Positions 1-6,407 of a DNA stretch of 12,984 nt are shown here, piece by piece; position 1 is the first letter of the stretch, and the number at the start of each line of letters is the position of its first letter. The stretch lies in assembly GCA_046155885.1 (NCBI GenBank), contig JBJXFU010000126.1, positions 1-12,984 on the forward strand, given 5' to 3'. This DNA comes from JAOADN01 sp046155885 (GTDB lineage: Bacteria; Pseudomonadota; Alphaproteobacteria; Rhodobacterales; Rhodobacteraceae). The notes under the pieces were generated by a model that was not told the DNA's origin, ran no database searches, and saw only the letters and a program-made list of their open reading frames with translations. The position numbers and the translations under genes are program-made.

Positions 1-770
1 TCCTGGAACCCGACAACATCGCTCAGTGGACGCCGGAGAAGTTCGCGCTGGCGGTGGCGGCGGTGACGCGGCGGCTGACGGCGGCGGGCTTCGCGCCGCG
101 CCTGATCCTGCCCTCGACCACCAGCGCGAAACAGGCCTCGGTCTGGTTCGACGCGGTGGCGGCCACGCCGGGGGCGATGGAACTGGTCAGGGAACTGTCG
201 TTCCACATGTACCGCGACGCCTCGAATGCCGCCTTGAAGGACATCGCGGCGCGCGGGCAGAAACACGGGATCGAAACGGCGATGCTGGAATACTGGCTGG
301 GCAAGGGCACCCACCAGATCCTGCATCGCTGCCTCAGGGTCGCCAACATCTCCTCCTGGCAAAGCCGCGCCTACCTGGGCTACAGCGACGTGGACCTTAC
401 GAAACCGCCGGGACAGCGGCTTTTCGAGCCCGAGGACGTGCGCGTCAACCTGCTCTACTTCCACTCGATCCGGCGCGGCGCGGTGCGGATCGGGGCGAGT
501 TCATCGGAATGGCGTGACTTCGACCCGGTGGCCTTCGTCAACCCGGGCGAGGCCTGGTCGGTGATCGTCGAGGCACACAAGCCGGGCGCGGTCGCGATCG
601 AGGGCCTGCCGCCGGGCGACTACTGGATCACCACCGCGACCGCGCGGGGCACCGACCTGCCGGACGCCCCGGTGCGCCTTGAGGCGGGCGCGACGCTCGC
701 GGCCGACATCGGCGCGTCGGGCGTCATCGCGGTGTCGCGGCTGAAGCCGGGGCCGCGCGGCGGGGGCTGA
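1..770 (+). CDS. Glycoside hydrolase, clan GH-A-like (3' part)
   Basis: The reading frame is open from base 3, so the start lies left of the window; the GTG at 54 is internal. The visible 255 residues look like the second half of a retaining TIM-barrel glycosidase (GH30/GH39/GH5-like). LEPDN at the left edge matches the strand-4 acid/base motif (xEP/xEN). LSFHMYRD resembles the strand-6 H/Y region. The E of MLEYWLG (codon 288-290) is in the right place for the strand-7 nucleophile. After the barrel, a segment with FVNPGEAW and GLPPGDYWI looks like the small C-terminal beta-sandwich common in such enzymes. It would cleave a glycosidic bond; the substrate cannot be told. The signal peptide, if any, is outside the window. 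The next gene encodes a membrane glycosyltransferase, so a role in surface or exported polysaccharide is possible (inference). The exact GH family is uncertain. Confidence 0.6.
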   Translation, partial: LEPDNIAQWTPEKFALAVAAVTRRLTAAGFAPRLILPSTTSAKQASVWFDAVAATPGAMELVRELSFHMYRDASNAALKDIAARGQKHGIETAMLEYWLGKGTHQILHRCLRVANISSWQSRAYLGYSDVDLTKPPGQRLFEPEDVRVNLLYFHSIRRGAVRIGASSSEWRDFDPVAFVNPGEAWSVIVEAHKPGAVAIEGLPPGDYWITTATARGTDLPDAPVRLEAGATLAADIGASGVIAVSRLKPGPRGGG

Positions 771-1030
771 TCCGGACCCGGGAACAATCCCGGCCAGTGG
801 CGCCGACTGTTCCCTGCCATGACCCGGCCAGCGGCGCCATGAACAGTACCACGCGGCATCCGAAATCCGCGCACCGGCACCCGAAATCCGATGCTTTCCC
901 GCGTGTTGATCACCACACACCGGCCGCCCGCAAGGCGCCGCCGGCGGACACCGCCGTTGCCAGCCCCGCCCGCCCCGTGCATCGTCGCACCCGGACCTTT
1001 TGTCCGAAGCTGGTTTCACGGCGGTTGGGA
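771..1030 (+). promoter_or_regulatory. Leader region between hydrolase and GT87 gene, with direct and inverted repeats
   Basis: This 260-bp spacer has no convincing gene. A 16-bp direct repeat CCCGGCCAGYGGCGCC occurs at 789-804 and 823-838 (15/16 identical, 34-bp period). GGGAACA (780-786) is complementary to TGTTCCC (808-814). The overlapping ACTGTTC (806-812) is complementary to GAACAGT (841-847). The two pairings share bases and exclude each other. CCGAAATCCG occurs twice (859-868 and 882-891). The layout could be a terminator, an attenuator or an operator; no clear -35/-10 pair is visible. Confidence 0.3.
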
Positions 1031-2341
1031 ATGATTGCGCGTCTCTTTGCCCGCTCGGGGTGGATCGCCCTGGCGCTTCTCGTCCTGGTGACGGCGATGG
1101 GGGTCGCGAACCATCGCGGCATCAAGCTCGACTTCGCCAATTACTACGATGTCGGGCAGAAGGCGGCGGCGGGCGAGTTCGACCGGCTTTTCGACCCCTT
1201 CGCGCCGATCGCCGGCAAGCCGCCTTTCGGCAACATGTCTTTCCTCGGCCCGCCGCTGACCGCCTATCTCTACATTCCGCTGACCTGGATGGACCCGCGG
1301 GACGGCATCAACGCCTTCAAGTTCGCCGGCGCGCTCGCCCAGTTCGCGGCGCTTTTCCTGATCTGGCGCGAATGCCGCCCGCTCGCCGGGCCCACGCGGG
1401 AACGCCAGGCGCTGTTCTTCGCCGCCTTCGCCTGGGCGGCGCTGGTCTTCCAGCCGCTGCAGGCGATCTTCGTCGTCGGCGGCCAGACCACCCCCTTCGC
1501 CTTTCTTCTCGCCACCCTCGGCTGGCTCGCGTTCCGCCGCGACCGCATGGTCTGGGCGGCGCTCGCGATATCGGGCGCGGTGGTGCTGAAACCCGGCTTC
1601 GCCATTGCCGCGATCATCCTGTTCTTCTGGTCCTCGAACCGCTTCCGCAACGCCGCGATGCTGGCGGGCCTGACCTTCGTGGCGGCCTCGGGCCTGGTCC
1701 TCGGCCCCGACATCAACCTCGCCTTTTTCACCCAGACGGCAAGCGAAGCCGGCTTTGTGCAGGCGCCCTGGATGAACAGCAACCCCTTCGGCTGGGTCGA
1801 GGCGCTGTTCGTCCCGCCCGAGGATTTCCGCGTCGACACGCCGCGCCCCGGCTGGCTCGACACGCAGCTCCTTTCGCTCCGGCTTGTCGGCGTGGCGCTG
1901 CTGATCGGCTTCGCCTTCCGCATCTGGCGGTCCGGGATCGAGGCCGCCGAAAAGCGCTCGGCCGTCTTCCTGACCGCGCTCGCCGCGGCGCTGGTCTTCT
2001 CGCCCACCGTCTGGTCGCACTACCTGATGCTGGCACTGCCGATGATCGCGGTGCTGATCGCCATCGCCGACCGCCTGCCCTTCGCCGCCCGGGTCACGCT
2101 CGCCGTCATCCTCGCCTCGTCGGTGTTCCAGAACTTCCTCATCGTGTCGAAGCTGCACGACTGGTCCGGGTTCGACAGCCGCTGGGAAATCCTCGCCATC
2201 GGCCTCGCCAAGTCGGCGCCGCTTCTGCTTCTGGCCGGCCTTCTGCTCTTCGCCCGCGACGCGATCGCGGCGGCCCTGCGGAAGAGCAGCGCGCCGCCGG
2301 CGCTGCCTGACCCGCGCCCGACGGGTGCGGCGCGGGTCTGA
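1031..2341 (+). CDS. GT87/DUF2029-type membrane glycosyltransferase
   Basis: A 436-residue polytopic inner-membrane protein. The family (GT-C fold, e.g. mycobacterial mannosyltransferases) transfers a sugar from a polyprenyl-phosphate donor to a glycan or lipid. Visible features: a first TM helix (about residues 10-27); then DFANYYDVGQ (34-43) and a following FLGPPLTAYLY (71-81), which match the family's Asp-containing first loop and F-x-Y-P-P-type segment; then about ten more hydrophobic helices. The frame is open upstream to 797, but that extension is Pro/His/Arg-rich with no membrane signal. The ATG at 1031 puts a normal signal-anchor first, though only a weak GGGA precedes it. The gene lies downstream of a glycoside hydrolase fragment and 67 bp before the CoxG-like gene. 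Donor and acceptor are unknown. Confidence 0.75.
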   Translation: MIARLFARSGWIALALLVLVTAMGVANHRGIKLDFANYYDVGQKAAAGEFDRLFDPFAPIAGKPPFGNMSFLGPPLTAYLYIPLTWMDPRDGINAFKFAGALAQFAALFLIWRECRPLAGPTRERQALFFAAFAWAALVFQPLQAIFVVGGQTTPFAFLLATLGWLAFRRDRMVWAALAISGAVVLKPGFAIAAIILFFWSSNRFRNAAMLAGLTFVAASGLVLGPDINLAFFTQTASEAGFVQAPWMNSNPFGWVEALFVPPEDFRVDTPRPGWLDTQLLSLRLVGVALLIGFAFRIWRSGIEAAEKRSAVFLTALAAALVFSPTVWSHYLMLALPMIAVLIAIADRLPFAARVTLAVILASSVFQNFLIVSKLHDWSGFDSRWEILAIGLAKSAPLLLLAGLLLFARDAIAAALRKSSAPPALPDPRPTGAARV

Positions 2342-2374
2342 CCGCTTGCCGAACCGGTCCGCGCCCGCGATGAT

Positions 2375-2389
2375 CGGGGCGAAGCCCCG
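2375..2389 (+). promoter_or_regulatory. Hairpin in the GT87-CoxG spacer
   Basis: CGGGGC (2375-2380) and GCCCCG (2384-2389) form a perfect 6-bp stem around GAA, seven bases before the Shine-Dalgarno of the next gene. It could be a weak terminator of the GT87 message or a leader structure that affects translation of the CoxG-like gene. No T-run follows. Confidence 0.35.
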
Positions 2390-2408
2390 CGCCCCGGAAG
2401 GACCCGCC

Positions 2409-2876
2409 ATGGACCTCAGCGACGAAATCCTGATCCCCGCGCCCCGCGACGCGGTCTATGCCGCGCTGAACGACCCCTTGGTGCTGAAGGCCTCGATCCC
2501 CGGCTGCGAAGAGCTGATCCGGCATTCCGATACCGACCTCGAGGCGAAGGTCGTGCTGAAGATCGGCCCGGTGAAGGCGCGCTTCGGCGGCAAGGTGACG
2601 CTGGACAAGACCGGTGCGCCGGGGCGGTTCAGCCTGTCGGGCGAAGGTTCGGGCGGCGTGGCGGGCTTCGCCAGGGGGGGCGCGGACGTGGAACTGATCG
2701 AGCAGGAGGGCGGCACGCTGCTGCGCTATACCGCAAGGGCCGATGTCGGCGGCAAGATCGCGCAGCTCGGCAACCGGCTGATCCTGGGGACGGCAAAGAA
2801 GCTTTCCGCCGCGTTCTTCGAGAACTTCGCGGCGCAGGTGACGGGCGGGGCGCCGGCGGCGGAGGCGGCGGACTGA
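2409..2876 (+). CDS. CoxG-like SRPBCC family protein
   Basis: A 155-residue soluble protein matching the CO dehydrogenase subunit G (CoxG) branch of the START/SRPBCC fold. The opening IPAPRDAVYAALNDP, then LKASIPGCEEL, KIGPVKARFGGKV, LSGEGSGGVAGFARG and TARADVGGKIAQLGNRL are hallmark segments of the family, in order. The C-terminal helix contains FFENFAAQV, and a short Ala-rich tail ends the protein. CoxG helps anchor or mature molybdenum hydroxylases in Oligotropha. Here no coxLMS genes are in the window, so a direct link to CO dehydrogenase is unsupported; many paralogues stand alone. The start is fixed by GGAAGGA (2396-2402), 6 bp upstream of the ATG. It may be co-transcribed with the GT87 gene. 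It converges on the SDR gene across a hairpin-rich spacer. Confidence 0.8.
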   Translation: MDLSDEILIPAPRDAVYAALNDPLVLKASIPGCEELIRHSDTDLEAKVVLKIGPVKARFGGKVTLDKTGAPGRFSLSGEGSGGVAGFARGGADVELIEQEGGTLLRYTARADVGGKIAQLGNRLILGTAKKLSAAFFENFAAQVTGGAPAAEAAD

Positions 2877-2906
2877 CGGGATGAAATCTCCAAAACGCCG
2901 CCACCT

Positions 2907-2930
2907 TGGCAGGGCCCATCGGCCCTGCCA
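2907..2930. terminator. Perfect 10-bp hairpin after the CoxG-like gene
   Basis: TGGCAGGGCC (2907-2916) and GGCCCTGCCA (2921-2930) form a perfect stem with the tetraloop CATC, 30 bp after the stop codon. It is the best terminator candidate for the + strand transcript. No U-tract follows on either strand, so intrinsic termination is not certain. Confidence 0.5.
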
Positions 2931-2952
2931 TGCGACCACGGTCCCACTTGCC

Positions 2953-3134
2953 ACCCGGTCGCCTCCGCGACCGGGTATCGCCCGACCGCCCCCCATTGCG
3001 TTACGGGGGGCCGGCGATACCGCCCGCCCGCAGTCAGGCGATCCCCTCTGTCATTGCGCGTGTCACCGGCCGGGTGGCACCGCTCCTGCATGAGCGGGGG
3101 TGAACGCCCACTGGGCGTTCCCCTTGTCCCGCTC
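2953..3134. other. Cluster of tandem and competing hairpins in a convergent spacer
   Basis: The 361-bp spacer between two converging genes (2877-3237) holds no convincing gene but many stems. Besides the one at 2907-2930 I see: ACCCGGTCGC/GCGACCGGGT (2953-2976, CTCC loop, perfect); GGTATCGCC/GGCGATACC (2974-2982 with 3013-3021) enclosing GCCCCCC/GGGGGGC (2988-2994 with 3005-3011); GTGTCACC/GGTGGCAC (3060-3080, one G-U pair); CCGCTC/GAGCGG (3080-3097); GAACGCCC/GGGCGTTC (3102-3120, ACT loop), enclosed by GAGCGGG/CCCGCTC (3092-3098 with 3128-3134). Some arms are shared (2974-2976 and 3092-3097), so alternative folds exist. It may be a bidirectional terminator array, a palindromic repeat element or a structured RNA. 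Confidence 0.6.
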
Positions 3135-3237
3135 AGCCCGGCTTCATGGGCTTGCACGATTCCCAAAGGTTCATCCCGGTCCTGATCGGCGCCCATCCAT
3201 CCGGTCACATAGGGCGGCGGCGGGATCGCGTCTTCCC

Positions 3238-4005
3238 TCAGACCGCCGTGAACCCGTTATCCACGAACAGATGCGTGCCGTTGACGAAGGACGACTCATC
3301 GCTGGCCAGGAACAGCGCGGCGCGCGCCACGTCCTCGGCGGTGCCGATCCGGCCTTGCGCGGCGGCGATGGCGGCCTCTGACACATCGACCCCCAGCGCC
3401 TGCAACTCCCTGACCTCGCGCAGGCCGTGGGGCGTTTCGATGAAGCCCGGGCAGACGGCGTTGCAGCGGATGCCCCGGTCGCGGAACTCCACCGCGATGG
3501 CGCGGGCGAACATGTGGCAGGCGCCCTTGGTGGTGTCGTAAAGCACCTCCATCGGGGTTCCCGCAACCGCCGAGATCGACGAGGTGCAGACGATCGACCC
3601 GCCTCCGGCGGCGATCATCTGCGGCAGGACGGCCTTCGTCATCAGGAACATCGACTTCACGTTGACGGCGTGCAGCCAGTCCCATTCCTGTTCCGTGGTT
3701 TCGAGGAAGGGTTTGATCACGATGGTGCCGGCGTGGTTGAACAGCACCGTCACCGCGCCGAACGCTGCCTGCACCCGCGCCACCGCCGCCCCGACCTCGG
3801 CGGCGTCCGAGACATCCGCCCGCACGGCGACGGCCTCGCCCCCCGCCGCACGGATCGCCGCCGCCGTCGCCTCGGCGGCCGGCAGGTTCAGATCGACGAT
3901 CCCCACCTTCGCACCCTCGGCCGCGAAAAGCCGCGACGAGGCGCCCCCCATCCCGGTCGCGCCCCCCGAGATCAGCGCCACCTTGCCCTGAAGCCGCCCC
4001 GACAT
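3238..4005 (-). CDS. Short-chain dehydrogenase/reductase (SDR)
   Basis: A 255-residue classical SDR, a soluble NAD(P)(H)-dependent oxidoreductase with a Rossmann fold; the substrate is unknown. Visible motifs: the glycine-rich cofactor loop GGATGMG (14-20); Asp38 at the end of strand 2 (IVDLN), which favours NAD(H); NHAG (90-93) in place of the usual NNAG; and the catalytic tetrad Asn115, Ser143, Tyr156 and Lys160 (YDTTK). CPGFIETP (185-192) matches the post-active-site PG motif, and the C-terminal DNGFTAV resembles the usual GG-h-x-h end. The length is normal. Start: ATG at 4005 with GGGGAGAA about 5 bp upstream. It lies downstream of the decayed kinase, same strand, 88 bp away, and could have been part of its transcript. 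It converges on the CoxG-like gene. Confidence 0.9.
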   Translation of the reverse strand: MSGRLQGKVALISGGATGMGGASSRLFAAEGAKVGIVDLNLPAAEATAAAIRAAGGEAVAVRADVSDAAEVGAAVARVQAAFGAVTVLFNHAGTIVIKPFLETTEQEWDWLHAVNVKSMFLMTKAVLPQMIAAGGGSIVCTSSISAVAGTPMEVLYDTTKGACHMFARAIAVEFRDRGIRCNAVCPGFIETPHGLREVRELQALGVDVSEAAIAAAQGRIGTAEDVARAALFLASDESSFVNGTHLFVDNGFTAV

Positions 4006-4093
4006 CCCGCTTCTCCCCTGCCGTCCCGGCGGCGAAGGTGGCAGCCGGCCTCGCGCGGCGCAAGTCCCGTGCCCCGCGCGGCCGGGGCCTGCC

Positions 4094-4613
4094 TCACGCC
4101 GCGCGCTTCACGCCCCCCTTCAGCGGCAGCGTGACCCGGAACGCCGCCCCGCCCTGCCCCGGCAGATAGGCGATGGAACCGCCGAGGTTGGCCATGATCT
4201 CGCGGCAGATGGCCAGTCCCAGCCCCGCCCCCCCGGCCCGCGCGGCATCGCTGAGGCGCACGAACTTCTCGAACACCACCGCCTGCGCCGCCTTCGGGAT
4301 GCCCCTGCCGTTGTCGATGAAAAAGACCTCGATCCGGTTTCCCCGCCGCCGCGCCGCGATGCGCAGTTCGGGCCGCTTCGCGTCGCAGTACTTCCGCGCG
4401 TTGGACACGAGGTTGATGAACACCTGCGTCAGCCGGTCCTTGTCGGTGATCACCGGCAGGTGTTCGGCGGCGGTGTCGCGCAGAACGGCGAACGGTCGCT
4501 CCGGCCCGAAGGACGGAAGGTAAAGCGTGCAAGAGCCAGGCCAGGAACCCCGCCACCAGCCCCGTCGCCGCCCCCGCCCGGGTGGCGCCCCGCCAGTAAG
4601 GCCCGCCGACCAG
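4094..4613 (-). pseudogene. Remnant of an SSS symporter-histidine kinase fusion (CbrA-like)
   Basis: Two pieces of a much longer sensor survive. In one frame, about 4613-4523 encodes GGPYWRGATRAGAATG and VAGFLAWL, typical of a late helix of the sodium/solute symporter domain. In a second frame, from about 4530 to the stop at 4094, comes TLYLPSFG followed directly by the kinase ATPase domain: N-box QVFINLVSNARKY, G1 DNGRGIP, F-box FEKFVRL and G2 GAGLGLAI. The PAS region, the DHp helix with the phospho-accepting histidine, and most of the symporter (around 900 residues in intact relatives) are missing, so the piece cannot be a working kinase. The end of the symporter piece abuts ATPase sequence after a frame change, which points to deletion rather than one sequencing error. 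Such kinases are linked to sensing of acetate or other small nutrients (family knowledge). Confidence 0.75.
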
Positions 4614-4844
4614 CAGAGGAACAGATTGACGGCGGCCCGCGCGGTGTCGGCCCCCGGCGCGCCGGCCGGCACCCAGAGGATGGGCAGGAAGAACAGGAAG
4701 GCGGCGGCGAAAGGCAGCGCGCGGGCGGCGTCCGCCACCCGCCTCCGGCGGTAGGGTCCGCGCGCCAGGAAACGCGGGCGCCCCGGCGGCCTCACCGGCC
4801 GCCTCCGCCGCGCCGGACCTGCGCCCCGCCCTTCTGTCCGGCAT
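4606..4844 (-). pseudogene. Remnant of small membrane protein upstream of the kinase
   Basis: The ATG at 4844 has a good Shine-Dalgarno (GGAGG, ending 5 bp upstream) and starts MPDRRAGRRSG in one frame. The recognisable part lies in the neighbouring frame: RPPGRPRFLARGPYRRRR, then the hydrophobic AAFLFFLPILW and TARAAVNLFLCW (two TM helices). This resembles the small two-TM protein I recall just before the SSS-type sensor kinase in Rhodobacterales genomes (inference). At about 4610 it stops abruptly and symporter-like sequence begins in another frame, so the gene's 3' end and most of the kinase 5' part have been deleted. At least one frame change and one fusion junction are present; it is probably not functional. 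Confidence 0.6.
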
Positions 4845-5056
4845 CCGTCCTCCCCCCCCGGGTCTTGCGACGCCGTGCAAGCCCCGGACCCGCAGGGCGC
4901 GCCCCAGGCCGTCCGGAGCCCGCCCGCGCCGCCCTCCCGGACTATCTCCGGCACGCCCTGCCCTGTCAAAAGCCAACGGTTCCGCCGCAGCGCCCTGCCC
5001 GGTCCTTCATCCTGGCGCAGGTATCCCGGGGGGGCTGGCCCGCAGCCCGGCCGGTC
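4845..5056. other. Spacer between two decayed genes, with an inverted repeat
   Basis: I find no gene here. On the minus strand CTTGCACGGCGTCGCAAG (4881-4864) contains a CTTGC/GCAAG inverted repeat spaced by 8 bp, 20 bp upstream of the start at 4844. It could be an old operator for the kinase unit. A C8 run (4852-4859) lies just 5' of that gene's Shine-Dalgarno. The rest is G/C-rich sequence without recognisable signals. Confidence 0.25.
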
Positions 5057-5075
5057 GGGGGGCAGAGCGCCCCCC
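5057..5075 (-). terminator. Hairpin after the regulator pseudogene
   Basis: GGGGGGC (5057-5063) and GCCCCCC (5069-5075) form a perfect 7-bp stem with a 5-nt loop, 11 bp past the stop at 5087. No T-run follows. It looks like the surviving 3' hairpin of the regulator gene. Confidence 0.35.
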
Positions 5076-5086
5076 CCCGCCCGTCC

Positions 5087-6257
5087 TCAGGTGCCCCCGG
5101 CCATGATCGAGGGCTCGCGCCGCGACGTCCAGGCGGCACGGGCGCAGATGCGGCAGGCCGGGCCCACGGGGCGCGCGCCGGCAGGTGTCGGGCCGGTGTC
5201 GGACCGGTGTCGGGCAGGACCAGCATCGTCGCCTCGACCGGCGGCGGCGCGTCGAACCCCGCCGGCCCCCGCAGCTCGGCCACCGCGAAGGCGGGGAAGC
5301 GGCGCGGCACCAGGCCCGCCATTTCGAGCCGCGCGCGCACCGGCTCGCCCGGCCGCCGCAGCGCCTCGTACAGCGGCCAGAGCGGGCAGCCCGCGCCGAA
5401 GCGCGGCAGCGCGAACCCGGCGGGCGGGCGGCGGAAGGTGATCGCGCCCGCTCTGCGGCGGCAGCGATGCCAGCCGCTGCAGCACCGGGGCAAGGCCGGT
5501 CCCGAAACGGGCGGCCAGCGCCGCCGGGTCCGGCCCGGTTTCCGCCAGCGCCGCGCGGAAGCGGGCCAGCGGCAGCGCCTCGGCGTCCCGCCGGTAGCGC
5601 GCCGCATGGTCTGCGGCCAGCGCCCGCACCGCCTGCGTCGACAGATCGCGCGCCGCCTCCGCCACCCGCCCGGGCGAACCGGCTTCGGGCCCCTCAAGTT
5701 CGGCGATGTGCCAACCCCGCCCGGCCAGCCGGGCCTCGGCCTCTTCCTGCGGCGAGGTCACGGCGGTTCCGGGTTCCTGCAGCGAATCGAGATAGGCCGT
5801 CAGCGCCGCCGCCGCCTCGGTCAGCCGCTCGCTGTCGGCCGCCAGGTTCAGGTGGAACCGCCGCCGCCATTCCGGCTCGATGTACTCGGTGTCGGCCAGA
5901 ATCGCGGCGGTCGAGCGCACCGAGGTGATGGCCGATACCACCTCGATCAGCGCCGCCGACAGGTGCGGGCCATGCGTCATCCGCTCCGACAGCGCCTCGA
6001 CACTGCGGCCCAGCGCGGCGAGCCTTTCCTGCCGGTCGGCCAGAAGACCTGCCCAGCCGGGAAAGCGCGACGCGAATTCCTCGATGCGCTCGGCCTCAGG
6101 CGGCGGATGCGCCGGGCCCGGCGACGCGGCGGTTGTGCTCGATCAGGTTGAGACAGGCAGCCGAGATTCCGGAGGCACGGGCAAGGTCGGCCTGCCGGAC
6201 CCCGGCGAGCATCCGCCCTTCGCGGATCCGCGTGCCCGTCAGCGCCGTCCGCGCCAT
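5087..6257 (-). pseudogene. Decayed XRE/ScfR-like transcriptional regulator
   Basis: Four reading-frame pieces in order match one regulator (XRE helix-turn-helix plus ScfR C-terminal domain; intact length about 420). (1) 6257-6096: 53 residues beginning MARTALTGTRIREG, with helix-turn-helix ADLARASGISAACLNLIEHN, then a stop. (2) About 6122-5455, another frame: PEAERIEEFASRFPGW, ALIEVVSAITSVRSTAAI and FHLNLAADSERL. (3) About 5460-5200, a third frame: FALPRFGAGCPLWPLYEAL and VRARLEMAG. (4) About 5160-5087, back in frame 2: PACRICARAAW and RREPSIM, the conserved Cys-rich tail, where a Trp seems to replace the expected third Cys. About 80 residues after the HTH are missing, so at least one real deletion is involved. 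ScfR proteins such as PccR of Rhodobacter sphaeroides sense short-chain acyl-CoAs and control their assimilation genes. Start: ATG at 6257 behind AAGGTGGGG. Confidence 0.8.
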
Positions 6258-6330
6258 CCGCCCCACCTTTCCGTGCCGCGATTTACATCAGGGATGAACC
6301 GGATTTACGGCATTTACCGCCGCCCGCCAT
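6258..6330 (-). promoter_or_regulatory. Upstream region of the decayed regulator with three ATTTAC repeats
   Basis: The + strand hexamer ATTTAC occurs at 6281-6286, 6303-6308 and 6312-6317 (GTAAAT on the coding strand), in an otherwise G/C-rich area directly upstream of the regulator start. The second and third copies are 9 bp apart, the first 22 bp away. They could be operator half-sites for autoregulation or AT-rich promoter elements. There is no clear -35/-10 pair. Confidence 0.3.
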
Positions 6331-6361
6331 TCCCCGCCGCCGCAAACGGCGCCACGATCCG

Positions 6362-6385
6362 GCCTGGCGCGCCGCGCGCCGAGGC
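6362..6385 (-). terminator. Hairpin downstream of the lipoprotein gene
   Basis: GCCT-GGCGCG (6362-6371) pairs with CGCGCC and AGGC (6375-6380, 6382-6385), with loop CCG and one bulged G at 6381. It lies 22 bp after the lipoprotein stop on the minus strand. No T-run follows. Confidence 0.45.
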
Positions 6386-6407
6386 AGGCAAACATCCTGC
6401 GGCCCTT

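Noticed and set aside
797..1030. N-terminal extension of the GT87 protein to 797
   Set aside because: It is a His/Pro/Arg-rich leader with no membrane or signal character and covers the repeat region; the start at 1031 gives a proper first helix.
1016..2410. Long open frame (464 codons) antisense to the GT87 gene
   Set aside because: It is rich in charged residues and Gly without any family motif, and lies opposite a gene with clear membrane helices; a typical shadow of G/C-rich codon bias.
2726..3208. 160-codon minus-strand open frame through the convergent spacer
   Set aside because: It runs through every hairpin, has poor third-position G/C bias compared with neighbours, overlaps the CoxG-like gene, and shows no motif.
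4094..4969. Reading the region as one intact 291-residue histidine kinase
   Set aside because: Only the last ~145 residues are kinase sequence; there is no DHp domain or phospho-accepting His, and the N-terminal part changes frame and family.
4460..6151. 563-codon open frame on the + strand across the pseudogene area
   Set aside because: The product is Pro/Arg/Gly low-complexity. The opposite strand carries recognisable kinase and regulator pieces in order.
4094..6257. Explaining all the breaks as sequencing or assembly indels
   Set aside because: Single-base errors at C-runs could explain some frame changes, but not the loss of about 80 residues after the HTH nor of most of the kinase and symporter. 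The possibility remains for individual frame changes.
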